Source of the DNA: Acidobacteriota bacterium
Lineage (GTDB): Bacteria; Acidobacteriota; Thermoanaerobaculia; UBA5066; Gp7-AA6
Reading direction: 5' to 3'
DNA length: 64,000 bases
Assembly (NCBI GenBank): GCA_027307335.1
Contig: DAHUXD010000012.1
Span: 1-64,000 of the forward strand
Shown here in pieces: positions 1 to 7,733 of the stretch. Below the pieces are notes generated by a model. The model had not been told where the DNA came from. It worked only from the letters and a program-made list of their open reading frames with translations, and did not search any database. How positions within the stretch are numbered: position 1 is the stretch's first letter; each line of letters starts with the position of its first letter. The translations under genes and the position numbers were made by a program.

Positions 1-150
1 CGAGGTCCGTGTAGGGGCGGCCCTGGCGGCCGCCCGCTCAAGAGACGGTTCGGTGTCTCTCCCGCCCAGCCAGGAGTCCTGCCCCCACGAGGTCCGTGTA
101 GGGGCGGCCCTTGCGGCCGCCCGATCAAGAGACGGTTCGGAGCCTCTCCC
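1..150. repeat. Two-copy tandem repeat, ~63-bp units at 87-bp spacing
   Basis: Positions 1-63 and 88-150 are near-identical copies, each beginning cgaggtccgtgtaggggcgg and ending near cctctccc or gtctctccc, with only a few mismatches. Each unit contains the palindromic core (ggcggccc/gggccgcc type) that recurs at 4066-4117 and 4829-4880. The second copy overlaps the last ~8 codons and the stop of the leftward permease gene, so its C-terminal residues are repeat-encoded. The array may continue left of the window. Confidence 0.85.
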
Positions 151-1744
151 TCCCCACCGCCGCCGCCAGGTGCCCCGCCCCCACACATATATAGATGAGG
201 CAGTACACCGGCTCCGGATTCGCCGACAGGGCCGACGTGAAGTCCGCCGCGGCCAGGTTCGACAGGCCCAGGTACCAGACCGCCAGATAGATCCCGGTGA
301 AGAGCTTCCCGCCGCCCGAGAGCGACCCCATGCCGACCGAGATCGCGGCGAGCGCGAGGAGGCCGCCGGCGCAGGCGAGCCCGCGCACCGGAGAGACGAG
401 CAGGCTCCGGACGAAGAGCGGCGCGCCGAGCGCGAGCACGACCAGCGCGACCGCCCCGAATTTCCAGAGCGCGGGCGACCGGGGCACGCCGGGCTGCGAG
501 AAGACGAGCGCGCCCGCGCCCGCCAGCTTCTCGCGCGCCGCCGCCTCCGACACGACCGGGACGAGCAGGAGGAGGAAGGCTCCCTGGGCGAGGTTGCCCG
601 GCAGGAGTCCCGCGAGCATGGCGGAGACGGCGAGCGGCCACTTGATCCACGACGCGCTCTCCCAGATCAGGCGCGCCTCGGCGAGGACGGCGAACCGGGT
701 CGAAGGACGCGGGGACACGGGCGTCAGCGTCACGGCGGACGCCGAGAGATCGGGCGCCGCGGTTTCCCGGCGCCGCCGCGCGATTCTCGCCCCGAGCCGC
801 GCGAGGCGGCCGGGCTTCCGGGCTCGCCGCCTCCGGCGCGCGGGATCGAAGCGATCGAAGACGAGGATGGCGATCGCCAGCGGAATCGCCGCCAACAGCG
901 CGTTGGCGGACCGCATCGCGACCAGCTCGCGCGTGACACGGATCCCCTTCCACGGCACATGCTCGATCGTTCGCTGTCCGTAGACCACGTGCCCGGCCGA
1001 GACGCGCGTCGCCTCCTTCGGGATCGTGTCGCGGACGACCCACTGGTCCGTGGCGATTCCGGCCGGATCGAAGACGGGCCGCGAGATCGTCTTCGCCTCG
1101 GAGGGGTCGTCTTCGGCGCCGGCCAGACTCAGCGGCAGCCGGACCAGCGCGAAGAGGAAGAAGAAGAACCAGATCACGAGACCGCCTCGCCCCCGCAGCC
1201 CCGGAGTCACGTCGAAGACGACCGCCAGAGACGCGACGACCGCGATCACCGGAACGGTCAGGACGAAATAGGGGCCGGCAAACGCGGACAGCATGAAGGT
1301 TCCCGCCCCGTACCGCAGAAAGGCGACGAGCCCGGTCAGAAGAGCGAGGACGTCGAGCACCAGAAGATATGCCGCGTGCGCGGCGAACTTGCCGCCGAGG
1401 TATGCCGCCTTCGAGAGCGGGGTCGCCGCGAGGATCGCCCCGATGCCCCGCTCGCGGTCGCGACGCACCGAACCCGCGACCAGATAAAAACCTCCGAGCG
1501 GCAGCAGCATGCAGGAAAGGATCGCGACCGAGAGCCCGACGTATGCCGCGCTGTATGCGGGCGCCTGGATCCGGCCGCCGATCTCCCACGTCAGCGAGGC
1601 GGCGTGGCCCCCGGGATCCGGGATCCAGAAGAACGTGGCCGCGCACAGGGCGACGAGCGCGATCGGCAGCGCGATCGACCGCAGCCGCATGCGGATCTCG
1701 GCGCCGACCTGCGCCCGCAGGGGCGCCCAGGCGGACGCGCTCAC
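125..1744 (-). CDS. ABC-2 type exporter permease
   Basis: Predicted 539-residue integral inner-membrane protein and the likely membrane half of an ABC-2 type exporter. It has an N-terminal hydrophobic helix (about residues 25-40), a cluster of helices up to about 200, a large soluble loop with an Arg-rich stretch around 310-345, and a second helical block to the C terminus, about ten to twelve membrane segments in total. The GTG start overlaps the TGA stop of the upstream ATPase gene (GTGA), which implies translational coupling and a two-gene transporter. The substrate cannot be read from the sequence. The final residues (RLRTVS) and the stop lie inside an intergenic repeat copy, so the C-terminal tail may be a recent repeat-derived replacement. 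Multi-helix topology next to an ATPase is what is seen; export function is inferred from the family. Confidence 0.8.
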   Translation of the reverse strand: MSASAWAPLRAQVGAEIRMRLRSIALPIALVALCAATFFWIPDPGGHAASLTWEIGGRIQAPAYSAAYVGLSVAILSCMLLPLGGFYLVAGSVRRDRERGIGAILAATPLSKAAYLGGKFAAHAAYLLVLDVLALLTGLVAFLRYGAGTFMLSAFAGPYFVLTVPVIAVVASLAVVFDVTPGLRGRGGLVIWFFFFLFALVRLPLSLAGAEDDPSEAKTISRPVFDPAGIATDQWVVRDTIPKEATRVSAGHVVYGQRTIEHVPWKGIRVTRELVAMRSANALLAAIPLAIAILVFDRFDPARRRRRARKPGRLARLGARIARRRRETAAPDLSASAVTLTPVSPRPSTRFAVLAEARLIWESASWIKWPLAVSAMLAGLLPGNLAQGAFLLLLVPVVSEAAAREKLAGAGALVFSQPGVPRSPALWKFGAVALVVLALGAPLFVRSLLVSPVRGLACAGGLLALAAISVGMGSLSGGGKLFTGIYLAVWYLGLSNLAAADFTSALSANPEPVYCLIYICVGAGHLAAAVGRERLRTVS

Positions 1745-2613
1745 GCGGCCTCGAGATTCGTCAGGAGGTACGCGTCCTCGAGGTCCGGCTCGACCGGCGT
1801 CGAGCCCGGCAGCGCGCTCCCGGAGCCGTTCGCGACGTAGCGCAGGTGAACGCCGTCGGCGCGGCGCACGAGGTTCGAGACGTGCACGGCCCTCTGCGCG
1901 TCCGCGAGGCGCTCGGCCGGGACGACCGCGCGGAAGACGCGGCCCGACGCGCGCGAGAGCAGCGCCTCGGGCGTCGCGTGCGCGACGAGGCGGCCGCGCC
2001 GCATGACGGCGATCTCGGTCGCGACCGCCTCGACGTCCGAGACGATGTGCGTCGAGAGGATCACGACCCGGCCGTGCGCGATCTCCGCGAGTAAGTTGCG
2101 GAAGCGAACGCGCTCCTCCGGGTCGAGCCCGACGGTCGGCTCGTCGACGATCACGAGCTTCGGGTCGCCGAGGAGCGCCTGCGCGATGCCGATCCTCTGG
2201 CGCATGCCGCCCGAGTACCCGCCGAGGCGGCGGTCCGCGGCGCCGTGGAGGTTGACGAGCTCGAGCAGCTCGCGCACGCGGCGGGAAAGCTCCGCGCCCG
2301 AGAGACCCTTCAGGCGCCCGAGGTACAGGAGGAACTCGCGCGCGGTCAGCCGCTCGTACACGCCGAAGTCCTGCGGGAGGTAGCCGAGCTCGCGACGGAG
2401 CGGCAGCGGATCCTTCGCCGCGTCCCGGCCGCGCCAGAGGAAGACGCCGGAGGTCGGGCGGGTGACGGTCGCGAGGATCGACATGAGCGTCGACTTGCCG
2501 GCACCGTTCGGGCCGAGGAGCCCCAGCACGCCCTCGCCCACGTCGAGCGTGAAGTCCTCGAGCCCCACCGTGCGGCCCGGATAGCGCTTGCCCAGGGATT
2601 GAATCGAAAGCAT
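1741..2613 (-). CDS. ABC exporter ATP-binding protein
   Basis: A 290-residue nucleotide-binding subunit that would energise the permease encoded immediately downstream. Walker A GPNGAGKST is at about residues 34-42, the signature YSGGM at 133-137, Walker B LVIVDEP at 153-159, and the H-loop histidine at about 188 (STHIV). The layout and the roughly 70-residue C-terminal extension match the CcmA/DrrA-like ATPases of ABC-2 exporters. It starts at ATG and is first in a leftward pair, with its stop overlapping the permease start by 4 nt. The upstream region (2614-2830) is shared with the divergent MacA-like operon and carries a palindromic repeat. All catalytic motifs are intact, so it is probably functional. 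Substrate unknown. Confidence 0.9.
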   Translation of the reverse strand: MLSIQSLGKRYPGRTVGLEDFTLDVGEGVLGLLGPNGAGKSTLMSILATVTRPTSGVFLWRGRDAAKDPLPLRRELGYLPQDFGVYERLTAREFLLYLGRLKGLSGAELSRRVRELLELVNLHGAADRRLGGYSGGMRQRIGIAQALLGDPKLVIVDEPTVGLDPEERVRFRNLLAEIAHGRVVILSTHIVSDVEAVATEIAVMRRGRLVAHATPEALLSRASGRVFRAVVPAERLADAQRAVHVSNLVRRADGVHLRYVANGSGSALPGSTPVEPDLEDAYLLTNLEAA

Positions 2614-2665
2614 GACGCGTTCCCTCTGGCGAAACGGTACGGAAACGGGAGGCTAGGAGTTCCCG

Positions 2666-2692
2666 AGGGGGGCGGTGCCGAGCCGCCCCTAC
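2666..2692. repeat. GC-rich palindrome of the aggggcggc family
   Basis: Short hairpin with ggggcgg (2669-2675) pairing with ccgcccc (2683-2689), followed by tac. The right arm matches the outer arm of the 52-bp repeats at 4066 and 4829. It lies in the divergent intergenic region between the ABC exporter and the MacA-like gene. Confidence 0.6.
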
Positions 2693-2783
2693 GCCGAGTC
2701 GATTCAACGGGTTCGAATCCCCTCCCCGCGCCGCGCTCGGGCTGGCCCTTTCCCATTTCCGAACATTTCTCGGGACGATTCCG

Positions 2784-2789
2784 TATAAA
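2784..2789 (+). promoter_or_regulatory. Possible -10 element (TATAAA) for the adaptor operon
   Basis: A TATAAA hexamer stands out in otherwise very GC-rich DNA. Transcription would start near 2796, giving a leader of roughly 35 nt to the GTG at 2832. No convincing -35 is visible. It argues against the GTG at 2796 as the start, because that would make the message leaderless. Confidence 0.4.
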
Positions 2790-2831
2790 GGACACGTGGC
2801 CCGAGTTTTCTCCGCTTTTGGGGGGTTTCTC

Positions 2832-4055
2832 GTGAAGAAGAAGAAGTGGATCGGCATTCTGGTCGTGCTCCTGGCCCTGGGCGGGGTCGCCTTCATGAAG
2901 GCCAAGAACGGCAAGGACAAGGCCGACCCGAAGGCGGAAAACACGCCTTTCCGGCTCGGGAAGGTGCAGGAGGAGAACCTCCAGGTGTCCGTTCGCGAGG
3001 TCGGCGTCGTCGACCCCGTGACGAAGGTCGACGTCAAGTCGGCCGTCTCGGGGCGCGTCGTCGCGCTCAAGGTCCGCGAGGGCGCCGTCGTCCGGCAGGG
3101 CGACGTGCTCGCCGAGATCGAGCCGGACGTCAACCAGGCGCAGTCGCTCTCGGACGTGCAGGCGAGCGTCAAGGACACGGAGCTGAAGCTCCAGGATGCC
3201 GAACGCGACTTCACGATGCAGAAAGCGCTCTTCGACCAGGGCCTCCTCGGCCGCGACGCGTACCGCTCCTCCGAGATCCGGCGCGACCAGGCGAAGGAGA
3301 GTCTCCGCGCCGCGCAGATGCGCTACCAGATCGTCGAGGACCGCGGCATCCCGATCTCGGGCAACGCGTCGTCCCAGATGGCGCGCGTCACGTCTCCCAT
3401 GGGCGGCGTCGTGATCAAGAAGGGCGTCGAGCTCGGCGAGACCGTGACGTCGGGCGTGTCGTCCTTCAACGCCGGCACCGTGATCTACACGGTCGCGGAT
3501 CTGAAGTCGCTCATCATCCGCGTGAACTTGAACGAGGTGGACATCGCGAAGGTCCACGTCGGCCAGCCCGTGCGCGTGACGCTCGACGCGTACCCGCAGA
3601 AGATCTTCAACGGCAAGGTCACGTTCGTCGCGCCGGCGGCGGAGCTCGTCGAGAAGATCAAGGTGTTCCGGATCGAGGTGACGCTCGACGAGCTCGAGGA
3701 GGCGTTCAAGACCGGCATGAGCGCCAACGTCGAGATCCTCGGCGCCAAGCGCGACAAGGCCGTGTCGATCCCGCTCGAGGCGCTCCAGAAACGCGACGGC
3801 CAGACCGTCGCGTACCGGCTCAAGGCGAAGCTCGATCCGAAGGCGCTCGCCGCCGCGAAGGACGGTCTGTCGGGCCGCAACAAGTTCATCTGGCTCTCGG
3901 AGCACTGGAAGGACTACTTCGACGTCGTCCCGGTCTCGGCCGGCATCGCGACGCTCGAGCGCGTCGAGATCATCTCGGGTCTGAAGCCGAGCGAGCAGGT
4001 CTCGCTCGAGGACCCGACGAAAAAGCGCGTCGAGAAGGACGACGAGGACAACTGA
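2832..4055 (+). CDS. Periplasmic adaptor subunit (MacA/HlyD family)
   Basis: A 407-residue membrane-fusion protein that would bridge the inner-membrane ABC permeases encoded downstream to an outer-membrane channel. The N terminus MKKKKWIGILVVLLALGG is a signal anchor. It is followed by a first lipoyl/beta-barrel half with the biotinyl-lipoyl-like strand GRVVALKVREGAVVRQGDVL, a coiled-coil hairpin at roughly residues 95-155, the second lipoyl half, and a C-terminal beta-barrel domain. An in-frame GTG at 2796 would add 12 residues. The GTG at 2832 is preferred because a G-run lies just upstream, the residues fit a signal-anchor n-region, and a -10-like box sits at 2784. An insertion rich in Lys/Ala at about residues 330-365 is less typical. 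Efflux of a macrolide, peptide or lipoprotein-like substrate is possible but not shown. Confidence 0.85.
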   Translation: MKKKKWIGILVVLLALGGVAFMKAKNGKDKADPKAENTPFRLGKVQEENLQVSVREVGVVDPVTKVDVKSAVSGRVVALKVREGAVVRQGDVLAEIEPDVNQAQSLSDVQASVKDTELKLQDAERDFTMQKALFDQGLLGRDAYRSSEIRRDQAKESLRAAQMRYQIVEDRGIPISGNASSQMARVTSPMGGVVIKKGVELGETVTSGVSSFNAGTVIYTVADLKSLIIRVNLNEVDIAKVHVGQPVRVTLDAYPQKIFNGKVTFVAPAAELVEKIKVFRIEVTLDELEEAFKTGMSANVEILGAKRDKAVSIPLEALQKRDGQTVAYRLKAKLDPKALAAAKDGLSGRNKFIWLSEHWKDYFDVVPVSAGIATLERVEIISGLKPSEQVSLEDPTKKRVEKDDEDN

Positions 4056-4065
4056 TTCGACCAGC

Positions 4066-4117
4066 GTAGGGGCGGGGCTCGTCCCCGCCCGCGGGCGGCC
4101 GCAAGGGCCGCCCCTAC
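4066..4117. repeat. 52-bp double-hairpin intergenic repeat, copy A
   Basis: Begins gtaggggcggggctcgtccc and ends gggccgcccctac. It holds two adjacent inverted repeats (ggggcgggg/ccccgccc and gggcggcc/ggccgccc), and the ends are complementary (gtaggggc/gcccctac). It is identical base for base to 4829-4880. It sits between adaptor and ATPase genes of one operon, where it could modulate mRNA stability. Confidence 0.95.
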
Positions 4118-4139
4118 AGTCTGAGACGGGAGCGTTCCC

Positions 4140-4823
4140 ATGACCGCCATCATCGAAACCAGCGGCCTGACCAAGGTCTTCGGCTCGAACGGCGCCGCGG
4201 TGCACGCGCTGCGCGGCATCGACCTGCGCGTCGACCGCGGCGAATTCGTGGCCCTGATCGGCCCCTCCGGCTCCGGCAAGTCGACGCTGATGGCGATCCT
4301 CGGATGCCTGGACAAGCCGAGCGCCGGGACCTACGCGCTGGACGGCCGGCGCGTCGAGAACCTCTCGGGCCGCGAGCTCGCCGAGATCCGCAACGAGAAG
4401 GTCGGCTTCGTGTTCCAGCAGTACAACCTCCTGCCCAAGGCGTCGGTCGTCCGCAACGTGGAGCTGCCGATGCTGTATGCCGGGGTGGGGCGCAAGGAGC
4501 GGCGCCGCCGCGCGCAGGAGATGCTCGAGCGGGTCGGCATCCCCGAGAAGGCGAAGGTCCTCCCGGCCGCGCTCTCCGGCGGCCAGCGGCAGCGCGTCGC
4601 GATCGCGCGCGCGCTCGCGAACCAGCCCGCGCTGCTCCTCGCCGACGAGCCGACCGGCGCGCTCGACCAGAAGACCGGCCACGAGGTGCTCGACCTCTTC
4701 CGGGACCTCCACCGCCAGGGCAACACCATCATCATCGTCACCCACGACCTCTCGATCGCCGCGACGGCGCAGAGACAGGTCGAGATCATGGACGGTCTGA
4801 TCAACGTGGAGGCCGCAGCCTAG
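4140..4823 (+). CDS. MacB/LolD-type ABC transporter ATPase
   Basis: A 227-residue ATPase subunit of the MacB/LolD/FtsE class. Walker A GPSGSGKST is at residues 41-49, the Q-loop in FVFQQYNLLP around 90-99, signature LSGGQ at 145-149, Walker B LLLADEP at 165-171, D-loop ALD following, and the H-loop histidine at 202. Length and motif spacing are exactly those of stand-alone MacB-type ATPases. It lies between the adaptor gene and two FtsX-type permeases in one orientation, so it most likely drives a mechanotransmission-type tripartite pump. The gene is bracketed by two identical 52-bp repeats (22 bp upstream of the ATG and 5 bp after the stop), an arrangement that makes this single gene look like a cassette within the operon. 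Confidence 0.95.
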   Translation: MTAIIETSGLTKVFGSNGAAVHALRGIDLRVDRGEFVALIGPSGSGKSTLMAILGCLDKPSAGTYALDGRRVENLSGRELAEIRNEKVGFVFQQYNLLPKASVVRNVELPMLYAGVGRKERRRRAQEMLERVGIPEKAKVLPAALSGGQRQRVAIARALANQPALLLADEPTGALDQKTGHEVLDLFRDLHRQGNTIIIVTHDLSIAATAQRQVEIMDGLINVEAAA

Positions 4824-4828
4824 CGCCC

Positions 4829-4880
4829 GTAGGGGCGGGGCTCGTCCCCGCCCGCGGGCGGCCGCAAGGGCCGCCCCTAC
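4829..4880. repeat. 52-bp double-hairpin intergenic repeat, copy B
   Basis: Identical to 4066-4117 over all 52 bases and in the same orientation. It separates the ATPase stop codon from the first permease gene (ATG at 4899). Perfect identity of two copies 763 bp apart implies recent duplication or gene conversion. Confidence 0.95.
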
Positions 4881-4898
4881 GCGCTATGGCCCAGAGCC

Positions 4899-6152
4899 AT
4901 GACCATGTTCAACGGCAAATTCCGCGAGCGCCTTCGCAACTCGTGGGTCGAGATGCGCGAGAACATGACGCGCTCGACGCTCCAGTCGCTCGGCGTCATC
5001 CTCGGCGTCGCGTCGGTGCTCGGCGGCATGTCGATCTCCGACAGCATGCGCAAGCGCTCGATGGAGCTCTACATCCGCATGGGCGGCCTCGACAAGCTGA
5101 ACGTCCGGCAGTCGGCGGTCATCAAGGAGGGCGCGCCGACGGCGCTGCAGATGGCGAACCTCGGCCTGCGGTCGGCCGACTCCGACGGCGGCGAGGACCT
5201 CGACACGTCCACGGTCGACGGCATCTCCGTCCGCAAGGACGCGCGGGCGCGCGTCCGCTCGCCGTACGCCGACCAGGAGCGCGACATCCGGGGCGCCGGC
5301 GGCGATTTCCTCCAGCTCGAGGGCTACGACGTCGACGAGGGCCGCGCCTTCAGCCCCGGGGACATCGACAACGCCGCGCCGGTCGCGATCCTCGGGACCG
5401 AGGCGGTGGCGGTCTTCTTCCCCAACGGCGACGCGCTGGGCAGGACGCTGCGGATCGGCGACACGCAGGTCCAGGTCATCGGCGTCCTGAAGGAGCGCGT
5501 CTTCCGCTTCCGCAAGTCGAACCGCAACTGGTTCCGCTGGAGAAACCGCATCATCGCGGTGCCGAACTCGCTCGTCGCCCGGCGCTTCGAGGGCGACCAG
5601 TACCACCGCGTCGACCGCATGACCTTCCGCATCCGCGACATGGACGCCATGTCGAAGTTCAGCCAGGGCCTGACGTCGCTGCTGAAGGCGAACCACCGCC
5701 AGCAGGAGGACTTCCGCCTCGACGACGTCGGCGCCCGCTACCGCAAGCAGCGGTCCCAGGGCAGCGTCTACGACATGATCTTCCTGCTCTCCGGCTTCCT
5801 GTCGCTCATCGGCGGCGGGATCGTCAACGTCAACATCCAGATGGCCACGCTGAAGGAGCGCATCCGGGAGGTCGGCGTCAAGATGGCGATCGGAGCGCCG
5901 GGGCTCGAGGTCTTCAAGGAGTTCATGACCGAGGCGCTCCTGTTGACCGGCGTCGGCTCGCTCGCGGGACTGGTCATCGGCATCGGCTTCTCGTGGATCA
6001 TCACGACGTCGCTCGGCGTGCCTCTGCACATCGACCCGAAGAGCTTCGTGTCCGCCTACGCGCTGGCCGCGATCTTCGGGTTCGTGTTCGCGCTGTTTCC
6101 GGCCTGGAAGGCGTCGCGCCTCTCGCCCATGGAGGCGCTGCGGTATGAGTGA
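4899..6152 (+). CDS. MacB/FtsX-type ABC permease (first)
   Basis: A 417-residue inner-membrane permease with a MacB-like periplasmic domain. An N-terminal cytoplasmic amphipathic stretch (RLRNSWVEMRENMTRSTLQS) leads into TM1 (about 30-45), a long periplasmic core (about 60-285), then three C-terminal helices forming the FtsX domain. It ends FPAWKASRLSPMEALRYE, the classic MacB/LolC C-terminal signature. The last codons overlap the next permease gene by 8 nt, so the two permeases probably assemble as a heterodimer with the upstream ATPase and adaptor. Start: an ATG at 4899 closely follows the copy-B repeat, with a second in-frame ATG at 4905. The pump class is well supported; the substrate is unknown. 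Confidence 0.93.
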   Translation: MTMFNGKFRERLRNSWVEMRENMTRSTLQSLGVILGVASVLGGMSISDSMRKRSMELYIRMGGLDKLNVRQSAVIKEGAPTALQMANLGLRSADSDGGEDLDTSTVDGISVRKDARARVRSPYADQERDIRGAGGDFLQLEGYDVDEGRAFSPGDIDNAAPVAILGTEAVAVFFPNGDALGRTLRIGDTQVQVIGVLKERVFRFRKSNRNWFRWRNRIIAVPNSLVARRFEGDQYHRVDRMTFRIRDMDAMSKFSQGLTSLLKANHRQQEDFRLDDVGARYRKQRSQGSVYDMIFLLSGFLSLIGGGIVNVNIQMATLKERIREVGVKMAIGAPGLEVFKEFMTEALLLTGVGSLAGLVIGIGFSWIITTSLGVPLHIDPKSFVSAYALAAIFGFVFALFPAWKASRLSPMEALRYE

Positions 6153-7446
6153 GACCGCGCTTCCGCTGCCGGCCGCCTCGGCCGGGACCGAGCGGCCGGC
6201 GCGCCGTTTCTCGGCGGGCGCGAAGCTCGCGCTCGGCTGGGAGATCGTCAAGGGCGGCTTCGTCGAGCTCTGGGCCCACAAGCTGCGCTCGACGCTGACG
6301 CTCACGCTCCTGATGCTCGGCGTCTTCGCCCTCGTCGTCATGACGTCGGTCATGGACGGCGTCATGGACAAGATCGCCACCGGCTTCTCCGGCATGAGCT
6401 GGGACGGGACCATCATGCTCGCGCCGGACCAGCCGGCGACGACCGAGGAGCAGAAGCGCTTCGCGATGAGCCCGGGGCTGCGCTGGGAGGATCTGCCGCG
6501 GCTGACGGCGCCCGATCCGAAGATCCTCGCCTTCCTGCCGCGCGCCACGAAGGACTCGGCGGTCAAGGTCGCGGGCGGCACCGAGCACTGCTGGGTCAAC
6601 GGCGTCTGGCCCGACTACGCCAAGTGGATGAACCGGCCGATCGCGATCGGCCGCGGCCTGACGGACGACGACGAGCTGCGGCGTTCGACGGTCGCCGTCG
6701 TCGGCGCGACGCTCGCCTCCAAGCTCTTCGGCGGCGCGGATCCCGTGGGCCGGGACATCACGCTCGAGGGCGTGCGCTTCCGGGTCGTCGGCGTCCAGGC
6801 GCCGAGCCAGATCTTCACCGAGGAGCTCTGGTACGACGCGAACGGCATCTCGATCCCGCTCCAGACCTACATGGATCGGATCGACTCCGACCACAAGCTC
6901 ACGAACGTCGCCGTCAAGCTCGCCCGCAAGAGGGACAACGCCGAGGTCTCGGCGCTCATGATCGGAAGGGCCAAGCAGGCCCATCACGGCATCGAGGACA
7001 TCAAGGTCGTGGACCTCGAGGCCGAGTCGGCGCGCGCGTGGGAGAACTTCCTCAACCAGATCCACGGCTGGAAGGTGGTCCTCACGAGCCTCGCCGCGAC
7101 CGTGCTCCTCGTCGGCGGCGTCGGCGTGCTGTCGGTGATGCTGATCTCGTTCTCCGACCGCCGCTACGAGATCGGCCTGCGCAAGGCGATGGGCGCGTCG
7201 GACTACGAGATCCTGATCCAGTTCCTCCTCGAGGCCTGCGTCCTCGCCGCGGTCGGCGCGACGCTCGGGACCTTCGTGGGCACGGCGGTCTGCAAGGCCC
7301 TGTCCTCGAACTTCCCCTACGGCCTGGTCGTCAACCCGATGGGCCTGCTGATCGCCTGGGTCTCGGCCCTCGTCCTCGCCGTGGTCTTCGGGATGTACCC
7401 GGCGGTCCGGGCGTCGCGGCTGTCACCAATGGAAGCCATGCGGTGA
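6145..7446 (+). CDS. MacB/FtsX-type ABC permease (second)
   Basis: A 433-residue paralogue of the preceding permease. It has an N-terminal cytoplasmic segment rich in Ala and Pro, TM1 near residues 50-70 (STLTLTLLMLGVFALVVMTS), a periplasmic MacB-like domain, and a three-helix FtsX domain from about 320 onwards. It ends YPAVRASRLSPMEAMR. The ATG lies inside the 3' end of the first permease gene (8-nt overlap), and its own stop overlaps the DUF962 gene start by 4 nt, so all are translationally coupled. Two different permeases with one ATPase suggest a heterodimeric transporter, as in LolCDE-like systems. The divergent periplasmic domains may confer substrate choice. Confidence 0.93.
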   Translation: MSETALPLPAASAGTERPARRFSAGAKLALGWEIVKGGFVELWAHKLRSTLTLTLLMLGVFALVVMTSVMDGVMDKIATGFSGMSWDGTIMLAPDQPATTEEQKRFAMSPGLRWEDLPRLTAPDPKILAFLPRATKDSAVKVAGGTEHCWVNGVWPDYAKWMNRPIAIGRGLTDDDELRRSTVAVVGATLASKLFGGADPVGRDITLEGVRFRVVGVQAPSQIFTEELWYDANGISIPLQTYMDRIDSDHKLTNVAVKLARKRDNAEVSALMIGRAKQAHHGIEDIKVVDLEAESARAWENFLNQIHGWKVVLTSLAATVLLVGGVGVLSVMLISFSDRRYEIGLRKAMGASDYEILIQFLLEACVLAAVGATLGTFVGTAVCKALSSNFPYGLVVNPMGLLIAWVSALVLAVVFGMYPAVRASRLSPMEAMR

Positions 7447-7733
7447 CCTTTCGCGAGTTCTACCCCGAGTACCTGGCCGAACACCGCGACCCGACCTGCC
7501 GCCGCCTCCACTTCGCGGGCAGCGCGCTCGTGCTCGCTGCGCTCGGGACGGCGGTCGCCAGGCGCGACGGGCGCTGGCTCCTCGCCGCGCCGGTCGCGGG
7601 TTACGGCCTCGCCTGGATCGGCCATTTCTTCTTCGAGCACAACAAGCCGGCGACGTTCCGACGCCCGTTCTACAGCCTCGCCGGCGACTGGGTCATGTTC
7701 AAGGACATCCTCACCGGACGGATCCGGCTCTAG
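7443..7733 (+). CDS. DUF962 / Mpo1-like small membrane protein
   Basis: A 96-residue protein with the typical DUF962 (Mpo1/YGL010w-like) pattern: FREFYPEYLAEHRDPTCRRLHFAGS at the start, a hydrophobic middle with two short membrane helices, then GHFFFEHNKPATFRRP and a final WVMFKDILTG. Conserved His residues of the family (H in LAEH, RRLHF, IGHFFFEH) are present; in yeast Mpo1 such residues coordinate iron in a fatty-acid alpha-dioxygenase. Whether the short bacterial form has that activity is unknown. It starts at GTG overlapping the permease stop (GTGA), and its 3' end overlaps the convergent kinase gene by 23 bp. Probably the last gene of the export operon. Confidence 0.85.
   Translation: MTFREFYPEYLAEHRDPTCRRLHFAGSALVLAALGTAVARRDGRWLLAAPVAGYGLAWIGHFFFEHNKPATFRRPFYSLAGDWVMFKDILTGRIRL

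Noticed and set aside
2613-2795. A complete tRNA gene around the gggttcgaatccc sequence
   Set aside because: Only the T-arm fits; no partner for the acceptor stem, D-arm or anticodon arm upstream.
4066-4880. Insertion sequence or transposon bounded by the 52-bp repeats
   Set aside because: The bracketed gene is an ABC ATPase that belongs functionally to its operon, and the repeats are direct and without transposase.
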